Assembly (NCBI GenBank): GCA_937965695.1
Contig: CALCKW010000054.1
Span: 1 to 62,467 of the forward strand
Direction of reading: 5' to 3'
DNA: 62,467 bases
Origin: an uncultured Granulosicoccaceae bacterium
GTDB taxonomy: Bacteria > Pseudomonadota > Gammaproteobacteria > CALCKW01
Each line of letters opens with the position of its first letter. Position 1 is the first letter of the stretch. The notes under the pieces are model-generated. The model saw nothing but the letters and a program-made list of their open reading frames with translations, was not told the origin of the DNA and ran no database searches. Both the position numbers and the translations under genes were made by a program. Below are positions 46,928 to 55,730 of this stretch, one piece after another.

Positions 46928-47872
46928 ATGATTCTGGCCGCACTCGCCGTGCTTGCTGGCTTTGCCTTGTTAATCTTCAGCGCGGACCGCTTTGTCGCTG
47001 GTGCATCTTCTATCGCCTCACATTTCGGTGTGTCGTCACTGCTAATAGGTGTAACAGTGGTCGGCTTCGGAACCTCAGCACCCGAGATTTTTATCGCTCT
47101 GATTGCAAGCCTCGACGGCAGCGCACCGCTAGCCGTGGGGAACGCTATCGGCTCGAATATCGCAAACATCGGCCTGATACTTGGCGCGACTGCCATCATG
47201 GTAGCGGTGCCAATCGCCCGCGAAGAGGTGCGGGATGAAGCGCTGGCGCTGCTTGCAGCCACACTACTTGCCTGCGCCGTGCTCATCAACGGCAACCTAA
47301 GCTTCCTCGATGGCGTTATCTTATTTGTCGGTTTTCTTGTCTTTGTATTTTGGGCAATCTGGCAAGCTAAGCGCCAACCGGGCGACCAAGACGACGAGCT
47401 ACCCGATGAAATGAGCACAGGCAAAGCATGGATAACTTTGCTTTATGCGATGGTCATTTTAATAGGCAGCTCGAACCTGCTTGTGTGGGGTGCCACCTTT
47501 ATAGCTGCAACCTTAGGCGTCTCAGAGTTGGTCATTGGACTAACGATCGTTGCTATCGGAAGCAGCCTGCCTGAGCTCGCCGCATCTGTTGCTGCCGCCA
47601 TGCGCGGTAAGCCAGAAATGGCGCTGGGCAATGTACTCGGCTCTAATATATTCAATACGCTAGCCGTACTGTGCGTCCCTGCACTCGTTGCCGGCACACA
47701 GCTACAGCCCGCCGTATTGCAACGCGACCTGCCAATCATGATCGGTTTTACCGCTCTATTAATGTATGTGGTCGCACGCAAAAAAGCCCTACTCAACCGC
47801 GTTGAAGGGGCGGTACTTGTTATTGCTTTCTTCGCCTACATGGGCTGGCTCGCCGTCGAGAGCGTTGCATGA
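46928..47872 (+). CDS. yrbG: Calcium/sodium antiporter family protein YrbG
   Basis: Polytopic inner membrane protein of 314 residues with ten likely helices in two inverted halves. Each half carries an alpha-repeat of the cation/Ca exchanger family: GFGTSAPEIFIALIASLDG with GNAIGSNIANI, and AIGSSLPELAASVAAAMRG with GNVLGSNIFN. Transport of Ca by E. coli YrbG is not firmly shown. AGGA lies 6 nt before the ATG. It overlaps kdsD by 4 nt, the same order as in E. coli. Confidence 0.93.
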   Translation: MILAALAVLAGFALLIFSADRFVAGASSIASHFGVSSLLIGVTVVGFGTSAPEIFIALIASLDGSAPLAVGNAIGSNIANIGLILGATAIMVAVPIAREEVRDEALALLAATLLACAVLINGNLSFLDGVILFVGFLVFVFWAIWQAKRQPGDQDDELPDEMSTGKAWITLLYAMVILIGSSNLLVWGATFIAATLGVSELVIGLTIVAIGSSLPELAASVAAAMRGKPEMALGNVLGSNIFNTLAVLCVPALVAGTQLQPAVLQRDLPIMIGFTALLMYVVARKKALLNRVEGAVLVIAFFAYMGWLAVESVA

Positions 47873-48840
47873 GCAAGCCCGATTTTGTCGCCCTAGCCGA
47901 TGCCGTGCTGCGCATTGAAGCTGATGCAGTCAGTGCACTGCGGTTACGGCTAGACGACAAATTTACGCAAGCTTGTCAGCTGTTACTCGACTGCGAAGGC
48001 CGTGTGATAGTCACTGGCCTCGGCAAATCTGGCCACATCGCCCGCAAGCTTGCAGCAACTTTCGCGAGCACGGGCACAGCGGCGTTTTTTGTCCACCCAG
48101 GTGAAGCAAGCCACGGCGATCTCGGTATGATTAAACGCCAAGATGTCGTGCTTGCCATGTCCAACTCCGGAGAGACAGCAGAACTACTCGCCCTACTGCC
48201 ATGGCTTGCGCGCCACGGCATTGCGCTGATATCTATGACCGGCAAACCCCATTCAAATTTGGCTCAAGCTGCTAATGTCCATTTAGATGTGAGCGTTGCG
48301 GAAGAAGCCTGCCCACTGGGGCTGGCTCCTACCGCGAGCACAACGGCTACTCTAGCCATGGGTGATGCGCTGGCAGTTGCACTATTAAAAGCGCGTGGGT
48401 TCACTGCCGAAGATTTTGCTCGCTCTCATCCTTCAGGCACGCTGGGCAAAAGGTTATTACTCAAAGTGGCCGACGCAATGTCCAGTGGAAATGACATACC
48501 GTGGGTTAGCGGCGACACCAGTGTCGACAAAGCGCTGTTAGAAATGACGGGCAAAGGCCTTGGCATGACCATCGTGTCGCCAGACGGCAACACCCTTGAA
48601 GGCGTTTTTACAGACGGGGATTTGAGACGCGCGTTAGACCAACGCTTACCGCTGCACCAGACTGCCGTCGCTGACGTCATGACGGCGCCATGCCAGAGCG
48701 CTGACCCAGACGCGCTGGCGGCGACTGCCGTGAAGCAAATGGAAGATTGCCGCATAACGGCCTTGCCGGTGCTGGATGATGCGCACAATATTGTAGGGGT
48801 AGTGCACTTGCACGCTTTACTCAGAGCAGGCGTGAGTTAA
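47869..48840 (+). CDS. kdsD: D-arabinose-5-phosphate isomerase KdsD
   Basis: Converts ribulose 5-phosphate to arabinose 5-phosphate for Kdo, the inner-core sugar of LPS. The 323-residue protein has an N-terminal SIS domain (VTGLGKSGHIARKLAATFAS, HPGEASHGDLGM, SNSGETAELL) and two C-terminal CBS domains (about 205-323). The kdsC phosphatase gene that normally follows is not present; lptC begins with a 1-nt overlap (TAATG). Confidence 0.96.
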   Translation: MSKPDFVALADAVLRIEADAVSALRLRLDDKFTQACQLLLDCEGRVIVTGLGKSGHIARKLAATFASTGTAAFFVHPGEASHGDLGMIKRQDVVLAMSNSGETAELLALLPWLARHGIALISMTGKPHSNLAQAANVHLDVSVAEEACPLGLAPTASTTATLAMGDALAVALLKARGFTAEDFARSHPSGTLGKRLLLKVADAMSSGNDIPWVSGDTSVDKALLEMTGKGLGMTIVSPDGNTLEGVFTDGDLRRALDQRLPLHQTAVADVMTAPCQSADPDALAATAVKQMEDCRITALPVLDDAHNIVGVVHLHALLRAGVS

Positions 48841-49493
48841 TGCAAAACCCCGAAGACAAGCAACAACCCGAAAACACAGAAAGAGATGAATCAAGCATTC
48901 TGCCTAACTTTCGATTCCGTCAGTGGCTACTCGTTGCTCTGCTTTGTATCGCCTTAGTCCTGCTACTCGCCAGCAAGCAGACCCCCAGTAAAAAACTTGA
49001 GTTTGAAAGCGTCTCGATGGTCAGCGCCAAGGCTGATTATTATCTAGAGTCTTTCACATTGATGAGCGCCAAGCCTGATGGTGTGGCTGACTACACGCTC
49101 AGCGCAGAAACATTGATCCACCTGCCAACAGAGGAACTCGCGCGTGTCGATAACCCATCTTTAAGAGTAAACACACGCAGAAACAACAACGACAGTTGGC
49201 AACTCAACGCTGCCACGGGTCTGCTGCCAGACCACGGTCAGACAATCGACCTATTCGGAGGCGTGCAACTGCAACAGCTTACCGATGGTCAAACACCATT
49301 GAGTCTGATAACGCCGAGATTGCGATTGGATCGCAAGAATAGAGAAATCAACAGCGTTACGGGTGTCAATGTGACAGGCTTAGGCTGGCAGCTAATGGCC
49401 GACGAAATGACCGGTCACATCGAAACGGGCAAACTGATTTTTAGAGAAAACAATCATGTTCAATACAGTCCTCCGCAACCTGCAGAAAAGTAA
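48840..49493 (+). CDS. lptC: LPS export protein LptC
   Basis: Bitopic inner membrane protein of 217 residues that receives LPS from LptB2FG and passes it to LptA. One membrane helix near residues 31-48 (WLLVALLCIALVLLLAS) is followed by a periplasmic beta-jellyroll domain containing DYTLSAETLIHLP and WQLNAATGLLPDHGQTIDLFG. It has a longer charged N-terminal tail than the E. coli protein. It overlaps lptA by 38 nt. Confidence 0.93.
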   Translation: MQNPEDKQQPENTERDESSILPNFRFRQWLLVALLCIALVLLLASKQTPSKKLEFESVSMVSAKADYYLESFTLMSAKPDGVADYTLSAETLIHLPTEELARVDNPSLRVNTRRNNNDSWQLNAATGLLPDHGQTIDLFGGVQLQQLTDGQTPLSLITPRLRLDRKNREINSVTGVNVTGLGWQLMADEMTGHIETGKLIFRENNHVQYSPPQPAEK

Positions 49494-50004
49494 CGGTCAA
49501 GCGCCGCCAAAAAGCTTGCGCTCGCTACGCACAATATTTCTATGCCTTCTCTGGTTATTGCCCGTGAGCGCCAGCGCGCTACCTGAAGACAGCGAACAGC
49601 CAGTTGAGATTAACGCCGACCGAACCGAATTCGACAACGCCAAACAACGGCATACGTTGAGCGGCAACGTTGAAATTAGCCAAGGCAGCATGCGTATCAG
49701 TGCTGAGCTAATCACGCTTCAACTCAAAGACGGCGAAATTTCCGAAATTAATGGCAAGGGCAAACCCTTGCAATACAGCATCACCGACAACGATGGCAAG
49801 CCCTTACAGGCAAGCGCCAGACAAATTATTTATCGCCCTATTGAAGCAAAGCTATCGCTTCTGGGTGACGCATCGCTGACACGGCCAGATCGGCAACTGA
49901 GTGGCGAGCGTATCGACTACGACATCAACACCGCGCACATCAATGCCATAGGCAACAAAAAACAGCGCGTGAAAATCACTATTCAACCAGAAAAGAAAAA
50001 ATAA
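49456..50004 (+). CDS. lptA: LPS transport periplasmic protein LptA
   Basis: Periplasmic bridge protein of 182 residues that carries LPS from LptC to the outer membrane LptDE. A signal peptide ([18 protein letters not shown]) precedes the OstA-like jellyroll: [20 protein letters not shown], then [18 protein letters not shown], and [19 protein letters not shown]. The start lies inside lptC; a later Met is not available before the signal sequence, so the long overlap is probably real. The C-terminus is lysine-rich. Confidence 0.92.
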   Translation: MFNTVLRNLQKSNGQAPPKSLRSLRTIFLCLLWLLPVSASALPEDSEQPVEINADRTEFDNAKQRHTLSGNVEISQGSMRISAELITLQLKDGEISEINGKGKPLQYSITDNDGKPLQASARQIIYRPIEAKLSLLGDASLTRPDRQLSGERIDYDINTAHINAIGNKKQRVKITIQPEKKK

Positions 50005-50729
50005 TGAGCGCACTGCACGCCCACAATTTGCGCAAGAGTTACGGCCGCCGCAACGTGGTAGCCGATGCCAGCCTGAGTGTTCGCAAAGGCGAGGTCATCG
50101 GCTTACTCGGTCCCAACGGCGCTGGCAAAACCACCTGCTTTTACATGATTGCAGGCCTCGTCAAAGCAGATGCAGGCAGAGTGACACTCGACGACCAAGA
50201 TATCACCAAGCTGCCAGTGCACCTACGCGCTAAAGCCGGCTTAGGCTACCTGCCTCAAGAGGCGTCAGTATTTCGCAAGCTATCTGTCGCGGACAACATT
50301 CGCGCCGTATTACAACTACGCCCCGAACTTGTGCGCAGCGAGCGTGACAAACAATTAGAAATGCTGATTGAAGAGCTACAGATAGATCATATCCGCGACA
50401 GCTTGGGTATGTCACTGTCTGGTGGGGAGCGTCGACGTGTAGAGATTGCACGTGCGTTGGCGATGGAACCGCGATTTATTCTCTTAGATGAGCCATTCGC
50501 AGGGGTAGACCCGATTTCAGTTGGCGACATCCAGCGGATCATCCGCCACCTTAGTAGCAGAGGCATTGGGGTACTGATCACAGATCACAACGTGCGTGAA
50601 ACCCTCGGAATCTGCGAGCGGGCATACATTTTGGGTAACGGAACTGTGCTGGCAGAAGGATCGCCGGAAGAGGTTTTGGAGAACACCCAAGTGAGAGAGA
50701 TCTATCTGGGCGACAACTTCAAGATATAA
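50004..50729 (+). CDS. lptB: LPS export ABC transporter ATPase LptB
   Basis: Cytoplasmic ATPase of 241 residues driving LPS extraction by LptB2FG. Walker A GPNGAGKT (about residues 36-43), Q-loop [15 protein letters not shown], signature [15 protein letters not shown], Walker [14 protein letters not shown] and switch His in ITDHNVRET are all present. It overlaps lptA by 1 nt. About 260 nt without a gene separate it from rpoN. Confidence 0.97.
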   Translation: MSALHAHNLRKSYGRRNVVADASLSVRKGEVIGLLGPNGAGKTTCFYMIAGLVKADAGRVTLDDQDITKLPVHLRAKAGLGYLPQEASVFRKLSVADNIRAVLQLRPELVRSERDKQLEMLIEELQIDHIRDSLGMSLSGGERRRVEIARALAMEPRFILLDEPFAGVDPISVGDIQRIIRHLSSRGIGVLITDHNVRETLGICERAYILGNGTVLAEGSPEEVLENTQVREIYLGDNFKI

Positions 50730-50991
50730 AGCACTATTTATGCCAAACAATTGTCACTACAATCCTGTATGTGACTTCTTGCGTTCTATAAACGTCATTT
50801 AGTCTGTTTCTTCTTGCAGGCTATTTTATCCAGCCCATACTTCCTCTTGCACTCAGGCAAGTTCTGAGATTAAGGTAGAAGCCAATCCAGCACTTTTAGT
50901 GATCACTGGGATAGGCATCGGCAAACTCCAGCGAGCAAGCTGCCGCTAAATAAGGCAGTAACTCGCACCCGATGAATGGATGTGGAACGTC

Positions 50992-52527
50992 ATGAAACAA
51001 GCACTACATATAAAAATGGGCCAATCGTTGGCCATGACCCCTCAGTTGCAGCAAGCTATTCGCTTACTCCAGCTGTCCACACTGGAGTTACAGTCCGAAA
51101 TTCAGGACGCGCTAGAGTCCAACCCTCTACTCGAAGTTAACGAAGAAGATGGCAGCAGCACCAATGAAGAGGCTGCCTCTACTACTCGCACCGAAGTGCG
51201 TGAAGCAGAAGCCGAGACGGCCAGCGCAAAAGAATTAGAAACAACGGAAGGCGGCTTCGCAGACTCTCCAGAAGAGACACGCTCAGACGAGAGCCTGCAG
51301 TCTGAGAGCATGCCAGATGAACTACCTGTCGATAGCGCCTGGGAAGACGTCTATGAGCCAAGCTACTCCGCTTCAAGCTCACGCGGCGAAGAAGGCAGCA
51401 GAGACTTTACCGAATTTCATAGCAGTGGAGCAGCGTCACTACAGGACCACCTGTTGGAACAGCTCTACCTGAGCCCCCTCAGCTCAGCTGAGCACCAGAC
51501 CGGTGCAGCCATCATCGAAGCCATCGATGACGCTGGGTACTTGAGCGACCCACTTGAAGACATTATCGAAAGCAGCAACCAAGATCTCGGCTATAAAGAT
51601 CAGATGGACGAAGAACGCTCGGAGAAGCTACTGAGCTTTATTCAACGCCTCGACCCGATTGGCTGCGGTGCACGAAATATAGGCGAGTGTATGTATGTTC
51701 AACTGGAACAACTGCCTAGCTCGACAAACCGTGACCGAGCATTGACAGTCGTCGGCAAACATTTGGCACTTTTGGGATCACACGACCTGCCAAAGATTCG
51801 GCGCGAAATGAAAATCAGCGAAGGCGAGCTTCAAGAAGTTATCAATTTGATCCGTTCGGTAAACCCACGCCCCGGTGCACAGATCACTGCCAACAGTGCT
51901 CAATACATCGTGCCAGACGTCTTTGTACGTCGTGAGCGCAACAGCTGGAAAGTCGAATTGAATCCAGACATTGCACCAAGATTGGGCATCAATAGCTTGT
52001 ACGCCAATATGGTCAAACGTGCTGATAAAAGCGACGACAACACCTTCATCCGCAACAACCTGCAAGAAGCCCGCTGGTTCATCAAGAGCCTACAAAGCCG
52101 CAACGAAACGTTACTTCGTGTTGCCACCGCAATTGTCGAACACCAGCGCGACTTCCTAGAGCACGGTGAGATGGCGATGAAACCTCTGGTTTTGCGTGAT
52201 ATTGCCGAACAACTAGATATGCACGAATCGACAATTTCACGTGTCACCACACAGAAGTTCATGCACACGCCTCGCGGCATTCATGAATTTAAGTACTTTT
52301 TTTCGTCACACGTGGCAACATCAGATGGCGGCGAATGCTCAGCCACAGCCATTCGTGCCATGATTCGTGAGTTGGTGGCCAATGAGGATCATCAATCGCC
52401 GCTGAGCGACAGCAAAATTGCCAGTACACTGGTTGGAAATGGCATTGAAGTAGCACGCCGGACCATCGCGAAATACCGCGAGTCCATGGCCATTCCGCCT
52501 TCAAACGAAAGAAAAAGGCTTAATTGA
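50992..52527 (+). CDS. rpoN: RNA polymerase sigma-54 factor
   Basis: Sigma factor for -24/-12 promoters (511 residues), needing NtrC-type activators. I start at ATG 50992 (MKQALHIKMGQSLAMTPQLQ), with GGA 5 to 8 nt upstream; the frame opens four codons earlier. Region I is Gln/Leu-rich and ends QALESNPLLE-like (DALESNPLLEVNE). A long acidic region II follows. The C-terminal RpoN box is ARRTIAKYRE, which contacts the -24 element. It may drive the pilA promoter at 290-305. A strong terminator follows. Confidence 0.97.
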   Translation: MKQALHIKMGQSLAMTPQLQQAIRLLQLSTLELQSEIQDALESNPLLEVNEEDGSSTNEEAASTTRTEVREAEAETASAKELETTEGGFADSPEETRSDESLQSESMPDELPVDSAWEDVYEPSYSASSSRGEEGSRDFTEFHSSGAASLQDHLLEQLYLSPLSSAEHQTGAAIIEAIDDAGYLSDPLEDIIESSNQDLGYKDQMDEERSEKLLSFIQRLDPIGCGARNIGECMYVQLEQLPSSTNRDRALTVVGKHLALLGSHDLPKIRREMKISEGELQEVINLIRSVNPRPGAQITANSAQYIVPDVFVRRERNSWKVELNPDIAPRLGINSLYANMVKRADKSDDNTFIRNNLQEARWFIKSLQSRNETLLRVATAIVEHQRDFLEHGEMAMKPLVLRDIAEQLDMHESTISRVTTQKFMHTPRGIHEFKYFFSSHVATSDGGECSATAIRAMIRELVANEDHQSPLSDSKIASTLVGNGIEVARRTIAKYRESMAIPPSNERKRLN

Positions 52528-52548
52528 TCTGAACAATAAACGCATTGC

Positions 52549-52597
52549 AAAACGCCTTCAGACCACCGCTTTAAAAGCGGTGGTCGGGGCGTTTTTT
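52549..52597 (+). terminator. Strong intrinsic terminator after rpoN
   Basis: AAAACGCC (52549-52556) pairs with GGCGTTTT (52588-52595), and inside it GACCACCGCTTT and AAAGCGGTGGTC (52561-52585) form a perfect 12-bp stem; a run of six T ends the structure. This two-storey hairpin should separate rpoN from hpf and the PTS genes. Confidence 0.9.
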
Positions 52598-52607
52598 GCG
52601 TTTTACC

Positions 52608-52708
52608 CAGGGCTCAATGCCCTGTCTGCACGGCAGGACGCCGCGCCAGGCGCACCGAAATCGCCGTTCGCCCCCGCGAATAGCAATTCGTGCCAGCATC
52701 TCGCTGGC
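52608..52708 (+). repeat. Two hairpin-forming inverted repeats in the hpf leader
   Basis: CAGGGC-TCAAT-GCCCTG (52608-52624) and GCCAGC-ATCTC-GCTGGC (52692-52708) are perfect 6-bp inverted repeats, each with a 5-nt loop, in the roughly 140-nt stretch between the rpoN terminator and hpf. They could be leader RNA structures or protein sites. Neither is followed by a T-run. Confidence 0.4.
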
Positions 52709-52740
52709 TCTATCACACGCCTCTCAAATAGGAGCACCCT

Positions 52741-53070
52741 ATGAATCTCACCATCGCCGGACATCACCTGGAGATTACAGATTCCCTCCGTAGCTACGTC
52801 GGGGAAAAAATCGACAAGCTGGAGCGACATTTTGACAACGTGACCGACATCCAGGTCATTCTCAGCGTGGAAAAACAACGACAGAAGGCAGAGGCCACCG
52901 TTCACGTCACCGGCGCAACGCTATTCGCCGATACGGTGGACGAGAATATGTACGCCGCCATCGACCTGATGACCGATAAGCTAGATCGCCAAATAATCAA
53001 ACACAAAGAAAAGCTAAAAGACCATCATAGAAAGGAAAAAGAGCTCCTCGACAAGCAGCTGGAAGAGTAA
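52741..53070 (+). CDS. hpf: Ribosome hibernation promoting factor
   Basis: Ribosome-binding protein of 109 residues (short HPF, YfiA/RaiA family) that helps form inactive 100S dimers in stationary phase. It begins MNLTIAGHHLEITDSLRSYV, has KIDKLERHFDNVTDIQVIL, and ends in a lysine-rich tail. AGGAG lies 6 nt upstream of the ATG. Location between rpoN and ptsN is conserved in proteobacteria. Confidence 0.95.
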   Translation: MNLTIAGHHLEITDSLRSYVGEKIDKLERHFDNVTDIQVILSVEKQRQKAEATVHVTGATLFADTVDENMYAAIDLMTDKLDRQIIKHKEKLKDHHRKEKELLDKQLEE

Positions 53071-53183
53071 CTTTTAGTCGCTTTTTGATACAACATACTT
53101 GACGTCAACACTTCCCCGCTGTCTAATCGCCAACCGAACAGCGGGGAAGGACTACCAGCCCTCATTTGAGTGGCGCGACCAAT

Positions 53184-53651
53184 ATGCCTGGATTGTACAA
53201 CCTACTAATCACCGACCGCGTGCTCTGCAAAGCAGACATCAGCAGCAAGAAACGCGCGCTGCAAACGCTCGCAGAGCTGCTGGCTGAAGGCGACCCCGAA
53301 CTTAAATCCCGCAAGGTGTTTGACCAGTTTTGCGAACGCGAAAGACTGGGCTCCACGGGTCTAGGCAATGGCATAGCTCTCCCCCACTGCCGCATGGATG
53401 GACTAGAAAAGCCACTAGCAGCCTTGATCACCATTGCAGATCCGATCGATTTTGACGCACCCGACGAGCAACCGCTGGATCTACTCATCGGCTTGATGGT
53501 CCCGAGCGAAGCGACTGACATTCACCTTCAGCTGTTGGCTGATATAGCCAAACGGTTCAGCGAGAAAGGTATGGGAGAAGCAATAAGGCAGGCAAGTTCT
53601 GCCGATGAAGTTCTGGATCTTCTACGCCCACCTCAAACGCCTACGGAATGA
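53184..53651 (+). CDS. ptsN: PTS nitrogen regulatory protein EIIA-Ntr
   Basis: EIIA domain of the fructose/mannitol type used for regulation rather than transport (155 residues from ATG 53184). Phosphate acceptor His lies at about residue 68 in NGIALPHCRM. E. coli PtsN in its dephosphorylated form controls K+ transport and the KdpD kinase. An in-frame TTG at 53166 is an alternative start; neither has a clear ribosome binding site. It overlaps hprK by 4 nt. Confidence 0.94.
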   Translation: MPGLYNLLITDRVLCKADISSKKRALQTLAELLAEGDPELKSRKVFDQFCERERLGSTGLGNGIALPHCRMDGLEKPLAALITIADPIDFDAPDEQPLDLLIGLMVPSEATDIHLQLLADIAKRFSEKGMGEAIRQASSADEVLDLLRPPQTPTE

Positions 53652-54577
53652 TGATCAAACTCTCCATAGAGTCCCTGTTCGAAGCCTTGCGCGGGCCTTT
53701 GTCGTTACACTGGATCGCTGGTCGCTCATCCGCTGAAAAAGAAATCTCTCGCGACGGAAACGACGCCGAACGCCCAAATTTAGTCGGGCATTTCAACCCA
53801 GTATCACCCAATCGCATCCAGATCATTGGCAAAAGAGAGCATGAAGCGCTGCACGACGGCTCAGATCGCACGCACTTGCAACACCCCAATGGGTACAACG
53901 TTATTATCTACAGCGACGATTTAGAGCCACCAGCGAGCTCTGTGTCACTTGCTGACGAACACGATATCGCTCTGTTCAAATCACCCCGACCAGCACGTGA
54001 GCTCATTGCCGAACTGCGTTATTACTTAGCTCGTCGCTTGGCACCCAGCCGCGTTGAACACGGAGTGTTTATGAGCGTTCTGGGTGGCGGCATCTTAATT
54101 ACGGGTGATGCCGGCACCGGTAAAAGTGAAGTAGCACTGGAACTTATCAGTCGTGGCCACAGCCTAGTAGCCGACGACGCACCAGTATTTACACGGATAA
54201 ATCCTACCGTGGTGCAAGGGTCTTGCCCCGAAGTACTGGAAAATTTTCTTGAAGTACGCGGATTAGGCATACTTAATGTGCAGCAAATGTACGGAGACGC
54301 TGCGACTCGTAGTAAAATGACACTTCATTTGATCGTGCACTTACAACAGTTCTCTCCTGAAGAATTGCAAGAATTTGATCGATTAGAAGGCCAGCGCCGC
54401 GTAAGGCGCATACTAGGGGTGGAAATAACAGAAATTACCATTCCTGTAGCGCCGGGTCGCAACTTGGCCGTATTGGTCGAAGCGGCTGCACGAAATTTTA
54501 TGCTTATGTCGCAAGGTATTTATGCCTCGGCTGATTTACAAGAACGACAACGCCAATTTTTGGACAAGGGGTTTTGA
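53648..54577 (+). CDS. hprK: HPr kinase/phosphorylase
   Basis: Bifunctional enzyme of 309 residues that phosphorylates and dephosphorylates Ser46 of HPr. Walker A GDAGTGKSEVALELISRGH lies near residues 152-170, DDAPVFTRI follows, and the family signature EVRGLGILNVQQMYGDAA lies near 203-220. Common in Firmicutes, it is found in only part of the Proteobacteria and absent from E. coli and Pseudomonas. The HPr encoded at 55460-55729 keeps Ser46, its expected target. It abuts rapZ directly. Confidence 0.94.
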   Translation: MMIKLSIESLFEALRGPLSLHWIAGRSSAEKEISRDGNDAERPNLVGHFNPVSPNRIQIIGKREHEALHDGSDRTHLQHPNGYNVIIYSDDLEPPASSVSLADEHDIALFKSPRPARELIAELRYYLARRLAPSRVEHGVFMSVLGGGILITGDAGTGKSEVALELISRGHSLVADDAPVFTRINPTVVQGSCPEVLENFLEVRGLGILNVQQMYGDAATRSKMTLHLIVHLQQFSPEELQEFDRLEGQRRVRRILGVEITEITIPVAPGRNLAVLVEAAARNFMLMSQGIYASADLQERQRQFLDKGF

Positions 54578-55432
54578 ATGCGCTGCCTGATCGTTAGCGG
54601 ACAGTCTGGCTCGGGGAAGAGCGTCGCTTTGCACACGCTTGAAGACGCGGGTTACTACTGCATTGACAATTTACCTGTCGAGTTGCTTCCAAACCTTATC
54701 GAGAAGCTTTCCTCGCGGCCTATACAAAGCAAAATTGCTGTTGGTGTAGACTCGCGATCGAGTGACGAAAACGGCATGAAGGCCCTGCCCAAAATTCTGC
54801 AGAGTCTTCGGGATGATGGCATCACCGTTGAAGTACTGTTTTTACAAACCGACCTAGACACCTTAGTCCGCCGATTTAACGAGACACGACGTCGCCACCC
54901 GCTGACCACTGAAGACATTCCTCTGGTGCAAGCAATCAACCTCGAACGACAACTGCTCGAGCCGATTAGCATGTCAGCAGATGTTTTTATTGACACGACC
55001 AACAGCAACTTGCACCAGCTGCGTCAGCGCATCCACGAAAGATTGATCGACGAAGAAAGTGAAGGCATGTCAATGTTATTCCAATCTTTTGGATACAAGC
55101 ATGGCACCCCCCTGGATACAGATTTCGCTTTCGACATCCGCTGCTTGCCGAATCCACATTGGGAAGTTAGCCTGCGTCCGCTTACCGGTCGCGACCAACC
55201 CATTGTCAAATTTCTTGAAGAACATGCATCGGTGGAAGAAATGTATCAGTCAATAGCCGACTTTCTGACCCGTTTCGTGCCACATTTTGAAGCAGAAAAC
55301 CGCGCATACCTGACTATCTCTATCGGCTGCACAGGCGGCAGACACCGCAGTGTCTATATGTCTGAGCGGCTTGCGGAGATGTTTAGGGAAACGGAAAGAC
55401 CCGTGTCTGTGCGACATCGCGAACTCAACTGA
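54578..55432 (+). CDS. rapZ: RNase adapter protein RapZ
   Basis: P-loop protein of 284 residues that in E. coli senses glucosamine-6-phosphate and guides the sRNA GlmZ to RNase E. Walker A GQSGSGKSVALHTLED lies at residues 8-15, with GYYCIDNLPVELL and VFIDTTNSNLHQLR. The C-terminal domain reads SIGCTGGRHRSVYMSERLAE. Whether it regulates glmS here is unknown, but the gene position next to ptsN and HPr is the standard one. Confidence 0.95.
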   Translation: MRCLIVSGQSGSGKSVALHTLEDAGYYCIDNLPVELLPNLIEKLSSRPIQSKIAVGVDSRSSDENGMKALPKILQSLRDDGITVEVLFLQTDLDTLVRRFNETRRRHPLTTEDIPLVQAINLERQLLEPISMSADVFIDTTNSNLHQLRQRIHERLIDEESEGMSMLFQSFGYKHGTPLDTDFAFDIRCLPNPHWEVSLRPLTGRDQPIVKFLEEHASVEEMYQSIADFLTRFVPHFEAENRAYLTISIGCTGGRHRSVYMSERLAEMFRETERPVSVRHRELN

Positions 55433-55459
55433 TAGAGCGCGAAGATCCGAGGAAATCAG

Positions 55460-55729
55460 ATGCTTAAAGAAGAGATAGAGATCATCAACAAACTGGGCTT
55501 ACACGCTCGTGCAGCGGCCAAGCTCGTCAAAGTGGCGTCAGCCTTTGAGGCGACAATTGAAGTCGAGCGTGAAGGCCACAAGGTGAATGCCAAGAGCATT
55601 ATGGGTGTGATGATGCTCGCAGCCAGCCAAGGAACCGTTCTTGGCATTAGCATTGACGGAGCTGACAAACATGAAGCGATGGACGCTGTACAAGATTTAA
55701 TCAACAACCGCTTCGACGAGGACGAATGA
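55460..55729 (+). CDS. ptsH: Phosphocarrier protein HPr (NPr-like)
   Basis: Small PTS phosphocarrier of 89 residues. His15 lies in GLHARAAAKLV and is phosphorylated by enzyme I; Ser46 in NAKSIMGVMMLAAS is the expected HprK target. The tail is acidic (NRFDEDE). In gammaproteobacteria with a dedicated nitrogen PTS the paralog is ptsO; with only one HPr visible here, ptsH or ptsO are both defensible names. AGGAAATCAG precedes the ATG. Confidence 0.94.
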   Translation: MLKEEIEIINKLGLHARAAAKLVKVASAFEATIEVEREGHKVNAKSIMGVMMLAASQGTVLGISIDGADKHEAMDAVQDLINNRFDEDE

Positions 55730-55730
55730 T

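Noticed and set aside
46903..47424. Minus-strand open frame of 173 residues opposite yrbG
   Set aside because: Ser/Ala/Pro-rich antisense frame with no motif; YrbG alpha-repeats lie on the plus strand.
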